Shown here: one piece after another, positions 42,903 to 53,304 of the stretch
Layout of the letters: the number at the start of each line of letters is the position of its first letter
Position numbering within the stretch: the stretch's first letter is position 1
NCBI RefSeq assembly: GCF_010671925.1
Contig: NZ_JAAHIH010000004.1
Span: 310,001-374,000 of the forward strand
Origin: Moorena sp. SIOASIH
GTDB taxonomy: Bacteria > Cyanobacteriota > Cyanobacteriia > Cyanobacteriales > Coleofasciculaceae
Direction of reading: 5' to 3'
Length of the DNA: 64,000 bases
Notes under the pieces: model-generated
What the model was told of the DNA's origin: nothing
The model's database searches: none
What the model saw: only the letters and a program-made list of their open reading frames with translations
Program-made: the position numbers and the translations under genes

Positions 42903-43343
42903 TCGCTGAGAATTCCAAAGAGTGTTAAGATTAGTAACAGGCTAAGCCATAGTTTATTTTTATTTTTATATAGTTTATTTATCTTTACTGGTTGGATTTA
43001 ATCAATAGGCAACCCTAGCGCCATGTTCCGATTTTTTGAAAATACTTTAAAGATTAGGAGCAGCTGCTCTAATTTCAGTTAATATACCTAAATACTATTC
43101 AAATAATATTAAATCAGAAGTTTTTTCTTTGACAAGGGCAATAATCACCTTGTCGAGGGCTAGTGCTCACTAGGCGATGAAACATCTGCCGTCAATCAAT
43201 TGATGCTACCTATCCTTAAAGTCAAGCTACTTAAAGTCAAGCTCATCCTAGCTGATCAGTGATCAGTATTACCGTGTTGAGCAACAGCAAACCTAGAGCT
43301 GATCATAACTAGGGCTGATGATAACCCGTTTGGAGATTATTTG
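42903..43343. other. divergent promoter region of moaE and the large kinase
   Basis: AT-rich, with TTTATATAGTTTATTT near 42957-42975 and paired AAAGTCAAGCTA motifs near 43217-43245. No gene or RNA seen. Confidence 0.5.
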
Positions 43344-46300
43344 ATGGCACCAGGAGGTGGGGCTGATGAACCAGCAAAGCTAGCAGCCCAAAACTCTTAT
43401 AAAAGAACTATTGACCCTGAGCTTCAACAGGCGTTTGATGATGTCACAGCATTAGCCGCACAAATTTGCCAAACGCCCATGGCTCTGATTACCCTGATTG
43501 ACAGTAACAGTCAATGGTGTCAGTCTAATCTGGGCTTAGATGAAACGTCAATAAGTCAAAATACCTTTTTATCCAGCCATCGGATTGAGTCAGCTGAGGT
43601 ATTGGTAGTTGAGGATACCCTCGCTGATCAACGGTTTGCCGCTCATCCCTTAGTGACTGCTGAGCCTCATATTCGGTTTTATGCTGGAGTTCCCCTAATT
43701 ACCTCTGAGGGATATGCTCTGGGAACACTTGCGGTCATGGATCAGGTTCCAAAGGAACTTCAGCCTCAACAGTTAGGGGGATTACAAGCCTTAAGTCGTC
43801 AACTGATCAGCCAACTGGAGCTAAAGCAACAGTTAGCGGATTTACAGCAGCCTCAGCAAGAAAACCAAGGTCTTGAGAATGAATTGCCCCAGGTTGACCA
43901 AGAACTGCTGGATTTTTTAGAAAATGGCTGCGTTGGTCTCCATTGCGTGGATAGCAATGGCATCATCCTGTGGGCTAATCAGGCAGAGTTAGATCTGCTG
44001 GGTTACAACGCCCAGGAGTATATCGGTCACCATATTGCTGAATTTTACCCGGAGCAAGAGGTAATTGAAGATATCCTGGCCAGACTAACTGTTAAACAAA
44101 CCTTAAAAAACTACGAAGCTAGACTCTTGTGCAAAGATGGCTCGATTCGCCATGTCCTGATTAACTCCAATGTCCTCTGGAAAAATGGCAAATTCGTCCA
44201 TACCCGATGTTTTACTCGTGACATTACTGAATGGAAACGGATCCAGGAAGAACGCGATCGCTTCTTTGACCTCTCGATAGATTTGCTGTGTATAGCGGGT
44301 TTCGATGGCTATTTTAAGCGCTTGAGTCCTTCCTTTACTAGCACCTTGGGTTACACCGAAGCGGAACTAAAAAGCACCACGTTTCTGGATTTTGTCCATC
44401 CAGATGACCGAGGATCAACTAGGGCGGAAATAGAACAATTGGGGACTGGCATCCCTACTGTCTACTTCGAAAATCGCTATCGCTGTCAAGATGGGTCTTA
44501 TAAATGGCTAGCTTGGGCTGCAAATCCTGTAGTTAACGATGGTTTAATTTATGCGATCGCAAGGGACATTACCGAGGCCAAACAAAAGCAAGCCAGCCTC
44601 GAAGAGAGTGAAGCTCGCTTCCGGATGATGGCTGATCATGCCCCAGTCATGATCTGGATGTCAGGCACTGATAAACTTTATAACTTTTTCAATCAGCTTT
44701 GGCTGAACTTCACCGGTAATACCCTCGAACTTGAATTGGGCAATGGCTGGGCTGAAGGGGTGCATCCTGATGACCTAGAGTACTGCTTCCATACCTATGT
44801 ATCCGCCTTCGACGCCAGAGAAAATTTTCGCATGGAGTACCGCTTGCGACGTAGGGATGGGCAGTATCGTTGGATATTAGATATAGGTACTCCCCGATTT
44901 ACCCCCAATGGGGACTTTGCCGGTTACATTGGTTCTTGCATCGATATCACTGAGCGCAAACAGGCGGAAGAGGCCCTGCGTAGACAGGGTCTGATTGTTG
45001 AAAGTATCTTCGATGGGATCATAATCACCGACTTAGCCGGTAAGATAATTGATTGGAATCCCGCCTCCGAGAGAATATTCGGCTACACGAAAGCTGAGGT
45101 ATTGGGTAAAACTGCAGGGATTTTGCACCGACCGGAAGAGGCGGCTGTTCTAACCGAGCAGATTATTCAGGGCATGACCAGGTCGGGACGTTGGTCTGGG
45201 GAGATTCACTTTATTCGCAAAGATGGCAGGTGTGGGGTGTGTGAAACGGTGGTAGTACCTCTTTATGATCAGCAAGACAATATAGTAGCAACCATTGGTC
45301 TAAACCATGATATTACCGAGCGGCAGCAAAATCAGCATAAATTGTATCAAAGCGAGGCTCGCTATCGCGCTATTGTCGAAGATCAAACGGAACTCATTTG
45401 TCGTTTCCGTCCTGATGGAACTCTTACCTTTGTCAATGGTGCCTACTGTCGCTATTTCAGCAAATCAGAGAAAGAGTTGATTGGGCAACGGTTTTTGCCA
45501 TTGATTCCCGATGAGGATCTCAAAAGGCTAGAACAGTGTATTACTTCTCTAAGCCCGCAGAATCCGGTAGAAACGGTTGAACACCGGGTGATTATGCCCA
45601 CAGGAGAGATTCGCTGGCAGCAGTGGAGCGATCGTGCCATCTTTAACGAACAGGGTCAATTAATTGAGCTCCAGGCAGTAGGGCGGGACATCACTGAACA
45701 CAAGCACGCAGACGAGCAACTTTTGCAAAAGTCTCAGGCTCTGGAAACCTTCAGTAACAACCTCAAACACCTACATCGGCTGAATACCACCAATTACCAA
45801 AACTTTGAGCTGCTGTATGCTGACTATCTGGAGACCGGATGTAAAATTTTAGGGATGCCCACTGGCATTATTAGTCAAGTACACCTTAATTCCTATACTA
45901 TCCTGTCGGTCAGGTCTGATCTAGAAGGGTTAGTGGCTGGCTCAGAGTTTGAATTAAAAAATACCTATTGTGCTGTAGTCGTTCGGGAAAAAAAGACTAT
46001 TGCCTATACTCATGTAGGTGACATGGAACTGATGCACGCTCATCCAGTCTACCAAACTCTAAAACTTGAGTCCTATATTGGGACTCCTATATTTGTCTAT
46101 GGTGAAGTCTACGGCTCCCTGAATTTTTCCTCAACCCAGGTCAGAGAAAGGGATTTCCAGCCTCACGAACGGGAAATTGTAGAATTAATGGCTCAAAGTC
46201 TTGGTCGATTAATTGCAGCTCATCAAGCGGAAATAGAGCGCCAACAGGCAGAAGCCGCACTGCTGGAGAGTGAATCGACCCTGCGTAGTTTCTTCAACAG

Positions 46301-47912
46301 TTCCGCACTATTGATGGGGGTCGTGGAACTTGTGGATGATGACATCCTGCATATTTCTGATAATAACAGTACGGCGAATTTTTTCGGGACTACACCCGAG
46401 GCCATGCAGAATCGGTTAGCCAGTGAGTTGGGGGCACCCAAAACTCATATCCGTCGCTGGATTACCCATTACCGAGAAAGCCAACAAAGCAATCAGCCCA
46501 TTTCCTTCGAGTATGATCACACCACTGAAACCGATACCCGGTGGTTATGCGCCACTGTATGCCCAATTACCGACACAACTACTCCTCGCCCCCGATTTTC
46601 CTATGTGGTGGATGACATTACTGACCGTAAGCTAGCAGAGCAAGAACTCCAGCGCCAAAATCAGCGATCGCAATTGTTTTCAGAAATTACCCTGAAAATC
46701 CGCCAGTCTCTACAACTGGAGCAGATTTTGCAAACGGCTGTTACAGAAGTGCAACAATTTCTCAAGGCTGACCGAGTTGTACTGTTCCAACTGAGTTTTG
46801 ATGGCTGGGGGAAAGTGGTTCAAGAAGCAGTAGTACCTGGTTGGCCAATCATGCTCGGACAAAGCATCGAAGATCCTTGCTTTCATGAAGAGTACCTGGA
46901 GCAGTATCGTCAGGGAAGGGTTAGCAACATCTGTGACTTAGAAAACTCTGATATCCGAGCTTGCCATGTAGAAATGCTGCAACAGTTTAGGGTAAAAGCT
47001 AACCTAGTGGTGCCAATTCAGCAACAAGACAAACTTTGGGGTTTGTTGATTGCCCATCAGTGTGCCAATCCACGACAATGGACTAACTTTGAAAGTGAAT
47101 TGTTGCAACAACTGGCCGACCAAATTGCTATTGCCTTAGCCCAAGCCCAGCTTTTAGGAACAGAAACCCGTCAGCGTCAGGAACTTGCCCGTTCTAATGC
47201 GGAACTGCAACAGTTTGCCTATGTAGCATCCCACGATCTGCAAGAACCCCTGCGCAAGATTCAGGCATTTGGCGATCGCCTTCAGACCAAGTATCATGAA
47301 CAGTTAACGGAGCAGGGGCAGGACTACCTGAAACGGATGCAGAATGCCGCAGGACGGATGCAGGTCTTAATCAATGACTTGCTTAGCCTTTCCCGGGTGA
47401 CCACTAAGGCCAAACCTTTGGTTGCCACTGACCTGGCTCAAGTGGTGCAAGAAGTACTCTCTGATTTAGAACTACGTATCCAGCAATCTGGTGGCGTAGT
47501 GGAAGTCGGTGAACTACATACTATTGAAGCTGATCCCCTGCAAATGCGTCAACTTTTGCAAAACCTGATCAGTAACGGACTTAAATTCCGACCAGAACCA
47601 AGAGGTAACCTCGTTAAAATTTATAGCCAACTGCTTCAGGAAAGTGTTCCCTTAAGTTATGGAGGCGCAACCGTTAATGAGCGTTGTCAGATCATAGTCG
47701 AAGACAATGGTATTGGGTTTGACCCCAGGTATCGCGATCGCATTTTCCAAACCTTTCAACGGCTCCATGGTCGCAGCGAATATGAAGGAACCGGTATCGG
47801 TCTAGCTATCTGCCGTAGAATTGTTGAGCGCCATAATGGTAGCATCATGGCAGAAAGCATACCAGGACAGGGGGCTAGGTTTATTGTTAGGGTGCCGATT
47901 AAACAAAGTTGA
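43344..47912 (+). CDS. multi-PAS/GAF sensor histidine kinase
   Basis: A 1522-residue kinase. Rough order: GAF (30-165), five PAS/PAC units (about 190-300, 305-415, 425-545, 550-670, 675-795, recognised by ITEWKR, ITEAKQ, ITERKQ, ITERQQ and ITEHKH ends), GAF (815-970), PAS (980-1095), GAF (1115-1275), HisKA with His in FAYVASHDLQEPLRKIQAFG, and HATPase_c with LISNGLKFRPEP, VEDNGIGFD and GTGIGLAICR. The kinase half resembles cyanobacterial phytochrome-type kinases, but no bilin-binding Cys motif was confirmed in the GAF domains. The ATG at 43344 has GGAG ten bases upstream. The Rcp1-like receiver and a hybrid kinase follow, suggesting a phosphorelay. Confidence 0.93.
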   Translation: MAPGGGADEPAKLAAQNSYKRTIDPELQQAFDDVTALAAQICQTPMALITLIDSNSQWCQSNLGLDETSISQNTFLSSHRIESAEVLVVEDTLADQRFAAHPLVTAEPHIRFYAGVPLITSEGYALGTLAVMDQVPKELQPQQLGGLQALSRQLISQLELKQQLADLQQPQQENQGLENELPQVDQELLDFLENGCVGLHCVDSNGIILWANQAELDLLGYNAQEYIGHHIAEFYPEQEVIEDILARLTVKQTLKNYEARLLCKDGSIRHVLINSNVLWKNGKFVHTRCFTRDITEWKRIQEERDRFFDLSIDLLCIAGFDGYFKRLSPSFTSTLGYTEAELKSTTFLDFVHPDDRGSTRAEIEQLGTGIPTVYFENRYRCQDGSYKWLAWAANPVVNDGLIYAIARDITEAKQKQASLEESEARFRMMADHAPVMIWMSGTDKLYNFFNQLWLNFTGNTLELELGNGWAEGVHPDDLEYCFHTYVSAFDARENFRMEYRLRRRDGQYRWILDIGTPRFTPNGDFAGYIGSCIDITERKQAEEALRRQGLIVESIFDGIIITDLAGKIIDWNPASERIFGYTKAEVLGKTAGILHRPEEAAVLTEQIIQGMTRSGRWSGEIHFIRKDGRCGVCETVVVPLYDQQDNIVATIGLNHDITERQQNQHKLYQSEARYRAIVEDQTELICRFRPDGTLTFVNGAYCRYFSKSEKELIGQRFLPLIPDEDLKRLEQCITSLSPQNPVETVEHRVIMPTGEIRWQQWSDRAIFNEQGQLIELQAVGRDITEHKHADEQLLQKSQALETFSNNLKHLHRLNTTNYQNFELLYADYLETGCKILGMPTGIISQVHLNSYTILSVRSDLEGLVAGSEFELKNTYCAVVVREKKTIAYTHVGDMELMHAHPVYQTLKLESYIGTPIFVYGEVYGSLNFSSTQVRERDFQPHEREIVELMAQSLGRLIAAHQAEIERQQAEAALLESESTLRSFFNSSALLMGVVELVDDDILHISDNNSTANFFGTTPEAMQNRLASELGAPKTHIRRWITHYRESQQSNQPISFEYDHTTETDTRWLCATVCPITDTTTPRPRFSYVVDDITDRKLAEQELQRQNQRSQLFSEITLKIRQSLQLEQILQTAVTEVQQFLKADRVVLFQLSFDGWGKVVQEAVVPGWPIMLGQSIEDPCFHEEYLEQYRQGRVSNICDLENSDIRACHVEMLQQFRVKANLVVPIQQQDKLWGLLIAHQCANPRQWTNFESELLQQLADQIAIALAQAQLLGTETRQRQELARSNAELQQFAYVASHDLQEPLRKIQAFGDRLQTKYHEQLTEQGQDYLKRMQNAAGRMQVLINDLLSLSRVTTKAKPLVATDLAQVVQEVLSDLELRIQQSGGVVEVGELHTIEADPLQMRQLLQNLISNGLKFRPEPRGNLVKIYSQLLQESVPLSYGGATVNERCQIIVEDNGIGFDPRYRDRIFQTFQRLHGRSEYEGTGIGLAICRRIVERHNGSIMAESIPGQGARFIVRVPIKQS

Positions 47913-48142
47913 AGATTTAATATTGAAGGTTAAAGGTTGAACGTGATCCCGTGGCCTATTGGCCAAGGTTGAACGTGATCGCGTGGCCTATTGGCCAAGG
48001 TTAAACGTTAAATAATGAAAACATACTAGTAGTTGAGTGACTAATCAATAAAATACCTCAAATTTATCCCTTTCTACTTCATAATTACTTCATAATTACT
48101 TTATAATTCCTTTATAATTTTTGGTCGAGGAGATAATGCTTA

Positions 48143-48607
48143 GTGAATGAAAGCCAAAATCCCGTGGTAATTTTAATGGCAGATGATGATCCCGATGATT
48201 GCCTTTTGGCAAGGGAGGCTCTCTTAGAGAGTCAGCTGAGCAATGAGCTATACTTTGTCAGTGATGGCGAGGAATTAATGGATTATCTGTATCACCGTGG
48301 TAAACACAGGCAGGCGAGTAGATCCCCTCGTCCAAGTTTAATCCTACTGGATTTGAATATGCCGAAAAAAGATGGTCGTGAGGCCCTCAGAGAAATTAGG
48401 GCTGATCCTAAGCTACGAGCTATACCAGTTGTGGTGCTGACTACCTCAAAGGCTGAAGAAGATATTTATCATAGTTATAACTTAGGAGCAAATTCTTTCA
48501 TCGTTAAGCCTGTAACCTATAGTTCCCTAATTGAGGTGATGCAAACGTTAAAAAAGTACTGGTTGGACATCGCCGAATTGCCCCCGGAAGGGAATAGACT
48601 GCCATGA
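48143..48607 (+). CDS. Rcp1-type response regulator
   Basis: A single-domain receiver of 154 residues with VVILMADDDPDDCLLA, phospho-Asp in SLILLDLNMPKKDG, Thr/Ser in VVVLTTSKAEED and Lys in FIVKPVTY. This is the pattern of phytochrome-partner receivers (Rcp1-like), with the YHRGKH insertion. It starts with GTG after GGAG; the ATG seven bases upstream hits a stop at once. It lies 230 bases behind the large kinase and its TGA overlaps the ATG of the next gene (ATGA), so it is coupled to the hybrid kinase. Confidence 0.93.
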   Translation: MNESQNPVVILMADDDPDDCLLAREALLESQLSNELYFVSDGEELMDYLYHRGKHRQASRSPRPSLILLDLNMPKKDGREALREIRADPKLRAIPVVVLTTSKAEEDIYHSYNLGANSFIVKPVTYSSLIEVMQTLKKYWLDIAELPPEGNRLP

Positions 48608-50709
48608 GTAAATGCTCACAACCGAAAGCTGAAAGTTCTGATGTTTCTTCTGATTTTTCTACTGTATCACTAAAGACTGATCCATTCAGGACTATTTCCA
48701 AAACCGACCCTCATCAATGTTCGTTGATCACAAACCTGGCAAATTGCTTACCCAAATCAGAACTCAGAACTCACCACTCTCGACTAATTTCCTTCGATTC
48801 CTTCGGTGCCAGACCAATGTACAACCCTTTGGTTAATGTATTACTCATTGATGATGACGAAGATGACTATATTCTAACTCGTGATTTACTGTCGGAAAAC
48901 CAGAGCGCTAGATTTACCTTGACTTGGGTGGGAACCTATGCTAAAGGCTTAGAAATGATTGGTCAGAACCACCATGATGTTTATCTACTGGACTACCGTC
49001 TTGGTGAGCATAATGGACTTGAACTCCTGCGTGAAGCCATTGCCAGGGGGTGTACAGTACCGATTATCCTCCTAACTGCTCAGGGAGACCATGAGGTTGA
49101 CATGGAAGCCATGAAAGCTGGGGCAGCAGATTACCTGGATAAGAGTCAGCTCAGAGCACCTTTACTGGAGCGTTCCATCCGCTATGCCCTTGAGCGCCAG
49201 CAAGCGCAACAAAAAATTCGGGAACAAGCCGCGTTGTTGGATGTGGCAACCGATGCCATTCTGGTTCGCGACCTAGACAATACTATCTCATTTTGGAATA
49301 AAGGAGCGGAGTCTCTATACGGTTGGCAGGCAGCAGAAGTTATTGGAAAAAAAGAGCATCTACTGTTGTACCAACAAGCACCAGCGGAGCTAGCCGAGGC
49401 AGACCAAAGTGTTGCCAAAACGGGGGAGTGGTATGGTGAGTTGGATCAAGTCACCAAAGATGGCAAGGAAATCATTGTTGAAAGTCGCTGGACTTTGGTG
49501 CAAAATCATCAGGGACAGCCCAAATCAATCTTGATTGTCAATACTAATATCACTGAGAAGAAACAACTCGAAACCCAGTTTCTCCACGCTCAGCGCATGG
49601 AGAGCATTGGTACCTTAGCTGGGGGCATTGCCCATGATTTGAACAACTTATTAGCTCCTATTCTAATGTCCGCTCAACTGTTGCAGCTTAAAATCTCAGA
49701 TCAGCGGCATTTGCAACTCCTAAAAACTGTAGAGAATAATGCTAGGCGGGGGGCTGGTTTAGTCAAGCAAGTTTTATCCTTTGCTCGGGGTGTTACAGGT
49801 CAACGAACGGTTTTACAAGTCAGGCATTTGATTAGGGAAATTCGCCACATTATCCTAGAAACATTTCCCAGATCCATTGAACTGTCTACAGATATAGACC
49901 CTAATCTTTGGTCTGTATCTGGAGATGCCACACAACTGCACCAAGTTTTGATGAACCTCTGCATCAATGCTCGTGATGCTATGGTTGATGGTGGAACGTT
50001 GACATTGTCTGCTCAAAATATTTTTTTAGATCAAAACTATGCCAGGATGCATATTGATGCCGATGTCGGTTCCTACATTGTGGTGACCGTTGCTGATACT
50101 GGCATTGGTATTCCCCTGAAAATACAGCCAAGAATTTTCGAGCCATTTTTCACTACCAAAGAAATCGGTCAAGGTACAGGACTGGGTTTGTCTACTGTCA
50201 GAGGTATTGTTAAAAGTCACGGCGGTTTTGTGAATGTGTATAGTGAAGTGGGCGTAGGTACTCACTTTAAAGTATATTTGCCAGCAGTAGAACACTCCCC
50301 AATTCCTGCCGAGGAAGAACTAGAACTACCGACAGGAAACGGTGAGTTGATTTTAGTGGTGGATGACGAAGCTGCTATTGGTGAGATTACCAAGACGTCC
50401 TTAGAAAACTATGGCTATCGGGTGATGACTAGCAGGGATGGTAGGGAAGCGATCGCACTCTATAGGCAACATCAGCATGACATTAGATTGGTGTTGATGG
50501 ATATGATGATGCCGGTTATGGATGGACCAACAACCATCCTTCGATTGCGAGAAATTAACTCGCAGATCAAAATTATTGGCATCAGTGGGTTGCCGATCAG
50601 TGATAAAGTCGATGCGGCGGCTGAGGCTGGGGTTAAGACATTTTTGTCCAAGCCTTACACCGCTAAGCAATTATTGCAGGCTATTGATGGTGTGCTTAAA
50701 GGTCATTAA
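48604..50709 (+). CDS. hybrid histidine kinase: receiver-PAS-kinase-receiver
   Basis: A 701-codon frame overlapping the previous stop by ATGA. Residues 1-71 (SKCSQPKAESSDVSS...) look unconserved and may not be used; ATG 48817 (MYNPLVNVLLIDDDEDDYI) is an equally plausible start. Domains: receiver (about 78-195, Asp in VYLLDYRLGEHNG), PAS (about 205-320), HisKA with His in GGIAHDLNNLLAPIL, HATPase_c with NARDAMVDGG, VADTGIGIP and GTGLGLSTVRG, and a C-terminal receiver (Asp in VLMDMMMPVMDG, Lys in FLSKPYT). The HDLNN kinase type often takes phosphate to its own receiver. Probably acts in a relay with the two upstream proteins. Confidence 0.93.
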   Translation: MSKCSQPKAESSDVSSDFSTVSLKTDPFRTISKTDPHQCSLITNLANCLPKSELRTHHSRLISFDSFGARPMYNPLVNVLLIDDDEDDYILTRDLLSENQSARFTLTWVGTYAKGLEMIGQNHHDVYLLDYRLGEHNGLELLREAIARGCTVPIILLTAQGDHEVDMEAMKAGAADYLDKSQLRAPLLERSIRYALERQQAQQKIREQAALLDVATDAILVRDLDNTISFWNKGAESLYGWQAAEVIGKKEHLLLYQQAPAELAEADQSVAKTGEWYGELDQVTKDGKEIIVESRWTLVQNHQGQPKSILIVNTNITEKKQLETQFLHAQRMESIGTLAGGIAHDLNNLLAPILMSAQLLQLKISDQRHLQLLKTVENNARRGAGLVKQVLSFARGVTGQRTVLQVRHLIREIRHIILETFPRSIELSTDIDPNLWSVSGDATQLHQVLMNLCINARDAMVDGGTLTLSAQNIFLDQNYARMHIDADVGSYIVVTVADTGIGIPLKIQPRIFEPFFTTKEIGQGTGLGLSTVRGIVKSHGGFVNVYSEVGVGTHFKVYLPAVEHSPIPAEEELELPTGNGELILVVDDEAAIGEITKTSLENYGYRVMTSRDGREAIALYRQHQHDIRLVLMDMMMPVMDGPTTILRLREINSQIKIIGISGLPISDKVDAAAEAGVKTFLSKPYTAKQLLQAIDGVLKGH

Positions 50710-51181
50710 TTGTGGTGAGTATAAAGTTCTGGGTTTTTCGGAGCAGGGAGCAGGGAACAGGGAACAGGGAACAGGGAACAGGGAACAGGGAACAGGGAAC
50801 AGGGAACAGAAACATTTCTTACCCTTTACTTCGACTGCTATAATTGTTAATTATAATTGTTAATTGTTGATTTTAGTTGTGTAAGCATTAAGCTATCAGC
50901 TATCAGCTGAACTGCTACAGATGCAGGGTAAACGAATCTAATTTTTAGATTCCTATATATAGTGCTTAGTGAATTCAATTAACACTATATGTAGACAATT
51001 TATTGTCAATAAGCACTATAAGACCCAGTTTATTGAGAACAACCCCAGGTTTATTGACAAGATACGCTTACCCTGGCTACAGATGGTGCTACTTGAGGTA
51101 CTTTTATTCAAAAGCTGACGGCTGACCGCTGATAGCTGATAGCTTAATGGCTTTTGCCTTTAAAACTTGACTAAAACTTGA
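50710..51181. other. intergenic with heptads and small inverted repeats
   Basis: Contains a GGGAACA heptad array (50743-50812, about nine copies), AAGCTATCAGCTATCAGCTG (50888-50907), an 11-bp inverted pair TATAGTGCTTA/TAAGCACTATA bounding 50958-51020, and GCTGACGGCTGACCGCTGATAG (51114-51135). No gene. Confidence 0.75.
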
Positions 51182-51970
51182 CTAAAACTTGACGATTACA
51201 GGGGCATGGTCGCTAGGTTTATCTAGTTTTCTCGGTTCTATGTCAATGGTACAACTAATCGCTTGATTGTAAAGATTGGGGGTTAGGTAGATATGGTCAA
51301 TGCGCCAACCCCGATTACCCCGAAAGGCACGGGTGCGATAGTCCCACCAACTAAAATTCCCCCCTTCTTTGGTAAATTTGCGAAAGGCATCTGCTAAACC
51401 TAGGTCTAAGACCGATTGTAGGGCTTGACGTTCTATTGGGGAGGCCATGATGTGGTTTTCTTTGCCTTTAGGATCATGAATATCCCGGTCTTCTGGGGCA
51501 ATATTAAAGTCCCCACATACACAAAGTTCATGGGACTGTTCTTTTAGGATACTGTGTAAATAGTCCCGCAGTATCTTCAGCCAACGCAGCTTGTAGTCAT
51601 ACTTCTCACTGTTCACGGAAGCCCCATTGGGAACATAGAGGTTAACAATGCGGACGCCGTCTACTGTAGCACTAATCACTCGCTTTTGTTCATCTAAGTC
51701 CCCGACCTGAGCTGTATCCAACACCGCAGCAAAGCCAGTAGTTACTTCTGTGGCTGGTTTTCGGCTAAAGATGGCTACACCGTTATAGGATTTTTGCCCA
51801 GAAATATAAAGGTAATACCCCAATTCTTCAAAAAGCGATCGCGGAAACTGAGCATCGACTACTTTAGTTTCTTGCAGGCAAAGCACATCTACTTGGGTAC
51901 GTTGCAACCAATCTATTACTTGAGCTTGGCGACTCCGAATTGAGTTGACGTTCCAGGTAGCGATTTTCAT
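51182..51970 (-). CDS. xthA: exodeoxyribonuclease III
   Basis: A 262-residue EEP-family AP endonuclease/3'-5' exonuclease for base-excision repair. Motifs: MKIATWNVNSIRSR (Asn), VLCLQETKV (metal-binding Glu), YNGVAIFSRKP, RIVNLYVPNGASV, CGDFNIAPEDRDIHDP (Asp/Asn) and the C-terminal DHIYLTPNL...KPSDHAPVIVKF (Asp-His). The frame is open 41 codons further upstream, but the family starts at MKIATWN, so the ATG ending at 51970 is used. Monocistronic, downstream of the lasso cluster. Confidence 0.96.
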   Translation of the reverse strand: MKIATWNVNSIRSRQAQVIDWLQRTQVDVLCLQETKVVDAQFPRSLFEELGYYLYISGQKSYNGVAIFSRKPATEVTTGFAAVLDTAQVGDLDEQKRVISATVDGVRIVNLYVPNGASVNSEKYDYKLRWLKILRDYLHSILKEQSHELCVCGDFNIAPEDRDIHDPKGKENHIMASPIERQALQSVLDLGLADAFRKFTKEGGNFSWWDYRTRAFRGNRGWRIDHIYLTPNLYNQAISCTIDIEPRKLDKPSDHAPVIVKF

Positions 51971-52141
51971 TAGTCCTACAGTGATTAGATTTAGTCTAGA
52001 ACAGACAGTAACTACGTCTACGCCAGCGTTGGGCAGCAGGATAAGATACCTTCCACTCAGACACGAAAACCAGACTACCATAGTTTTAAACAAGCTAGTT
52101 TAGCGGTAAAGGAATAGATATCACCTCGGACAGATTAAAGT

Positions 52142-52170
52142 AAACCCCTTCAACTAGTTTGAAGGGGTTT
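52142..52170 (-). terminator. 12-bp hairpin downstream of the second HPr-kinase-like gene
   Basis: AAACCCCTTCAA (52142-52153) pairs perfectly with TTGAAGGGGTTT (52159-52170). On the minus strand it follows the stop codon at 52267 by about 100 bases. The T-run is weak (GTTTACTTT), so it is a likely but not certain terminator. Confidence 0.65.
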
Positions 52171-52266
52171 ATTACAGTTTTTGATAACAGTTGATTAGGA
52201 GCTCGACGTTTTTTTGAGTAATGGATAATCGGGCTTTGGGTAATTCGTCATGTTACCTGTTACCTT

Positions 52267-53304
52267 TTAGCTTTGGCCTTGTATAAATTGGTGTTCTGCC
52301 ACCAACCTCCCTAACTCTGGCAACAAAGCCAAGTTACGAGGTCGCTGGAGACGATAGACACTACACTTATTGGCAAGCTGAGCGCACTGAAGAAGATGGG
52401 ATGCTTTCTCAGAGTCAAATAAGCTGTTTAGACGGGAGTGACGGGATAGTTCCATCACCGCCTCCTGAAGTTTCAGAGGCTTAATACTCAACTGTAAACC
52501 TGAAACCAGGACATAGATGCACCGGATTGGTAGTAGCGCTTGGGTTAAATCCTGATTTAACTCATAGCCAGGTTTATTTAACTTCGGTACCAGCAGACCC
52601 AGCTTATCCTGGTCATATCCCAAAACCTTAGCCACTTCTTGACTCAGTTTAATTTGAGGAAAGCTAGGAGCAACTTTCGCTGTCCCCTGATTCAACGTCA
52701 CAGGTGCAACATCATCAGTGATGATTCTGTATCCCTGAGTATGGAGTGCAGCAGCAATTGAAGACTTACCTTCACCGGAATTACCCAAGAAAACAACCGC
52801 ACCACCATTAATATTGACTACACTGGCATGTAGCACCAACAATCCCCGCTGATAGAGCAGAATCGCCATCACAGTTCCGACTAGAGCCATTTGAATGCGG
52901 CTAAGGGTGGCTTCTGCTGCGGGAATGATCATAATCATGTTTCCCCCCTGTACCAGAAACAGCCCTGTATCTTTGAGATAAATCACCGCCTCCTCTGGAC
53001 TCAACTGGAAAGCCATCGGCTGCTGGATAACTTCCTTTGGAATATAGTCACTGATTTTGCGATCGCATCCCGTATTGTAAGCATTACTCTCAATGTGAAT
53101 CGTCACATCACACTTTACTGCTGCTGGGATAAACTCTGGGATTGGTAGTGCCGAGTGGATTCCCAAACCATAAGCAAAATAAGAAAACAGCTTTTGCTTT
53201 TTGCCACCCAAAACTTGGAAATCGACTAATTGGTTGTCAATTTCCGACATATCGCCAACTGAACACTTAGATAGTCTCTTAGAGATTGTGCCATTCAAAC
53301 TCAT
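52267..53304 (-). CDS. HPr-kinase-like protein 2 (lasso-cluster kinase K2)
   Basis: A 345-residue protein with the P-loop FLGNSGEGKSSIAAAL, ASVVNINGGAVVF before it and GYRIITDDVAPV after it, the plan of HprK/P C-terminal domains. Relatives in lasso-peptide clusters phosphorylate the precursor peptide (PadeK type). The body (FSYFAYGLGIHSALPIPEF) is paralogous to K1 at 56771. The N-terminus MSLNGTISK is not shared with K1 but matches the start of B1 (MSLDCTISK), including the DNA around the start, so it appears to be a fusion or recombination product. Separated from the ABC gene by a 1.26-kb repeat-rich spacer, but in the same orientation. Confidence 0.82.
   Translation of the reverse strand: MSLNGTISKRLSKCSVGDMSEIDNQLVDFQVLGGKKQKLFSYFAYGLGIHSALPIPEFIPAAVKCDVTIHIESNAYNTGCDRKISDYIPKEVIQQPMAFQLSPEEAVIYLKDTGLFLVQGGNMIMIIPAAEATLSRIQMALVGTVMAILLYQRGLLVLHASVVNINGGAVVFLGNSGEGKSSIAAALHTQGYRIITDDVAPVTLNQGTAKVAPSFPQIKLSQEVAKVLGYDQDKLGLLVPKLNKPGYELNQDLTQALLPIRCIYVLVSGLQLSIKPLKLQEAVMELSRHSRLNSLFDSEKASHLLQCAQLANKCSVYRLQRPRNLALLPELGRLVAEHQFIQGQS

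Noticed and set aside
43344..47912. Phytochrome photoreceptor
   Set aside because: The kinase half is phytochrome-like, but no bilin-binding Cys in a phytochrome GAF context could be confirmed.
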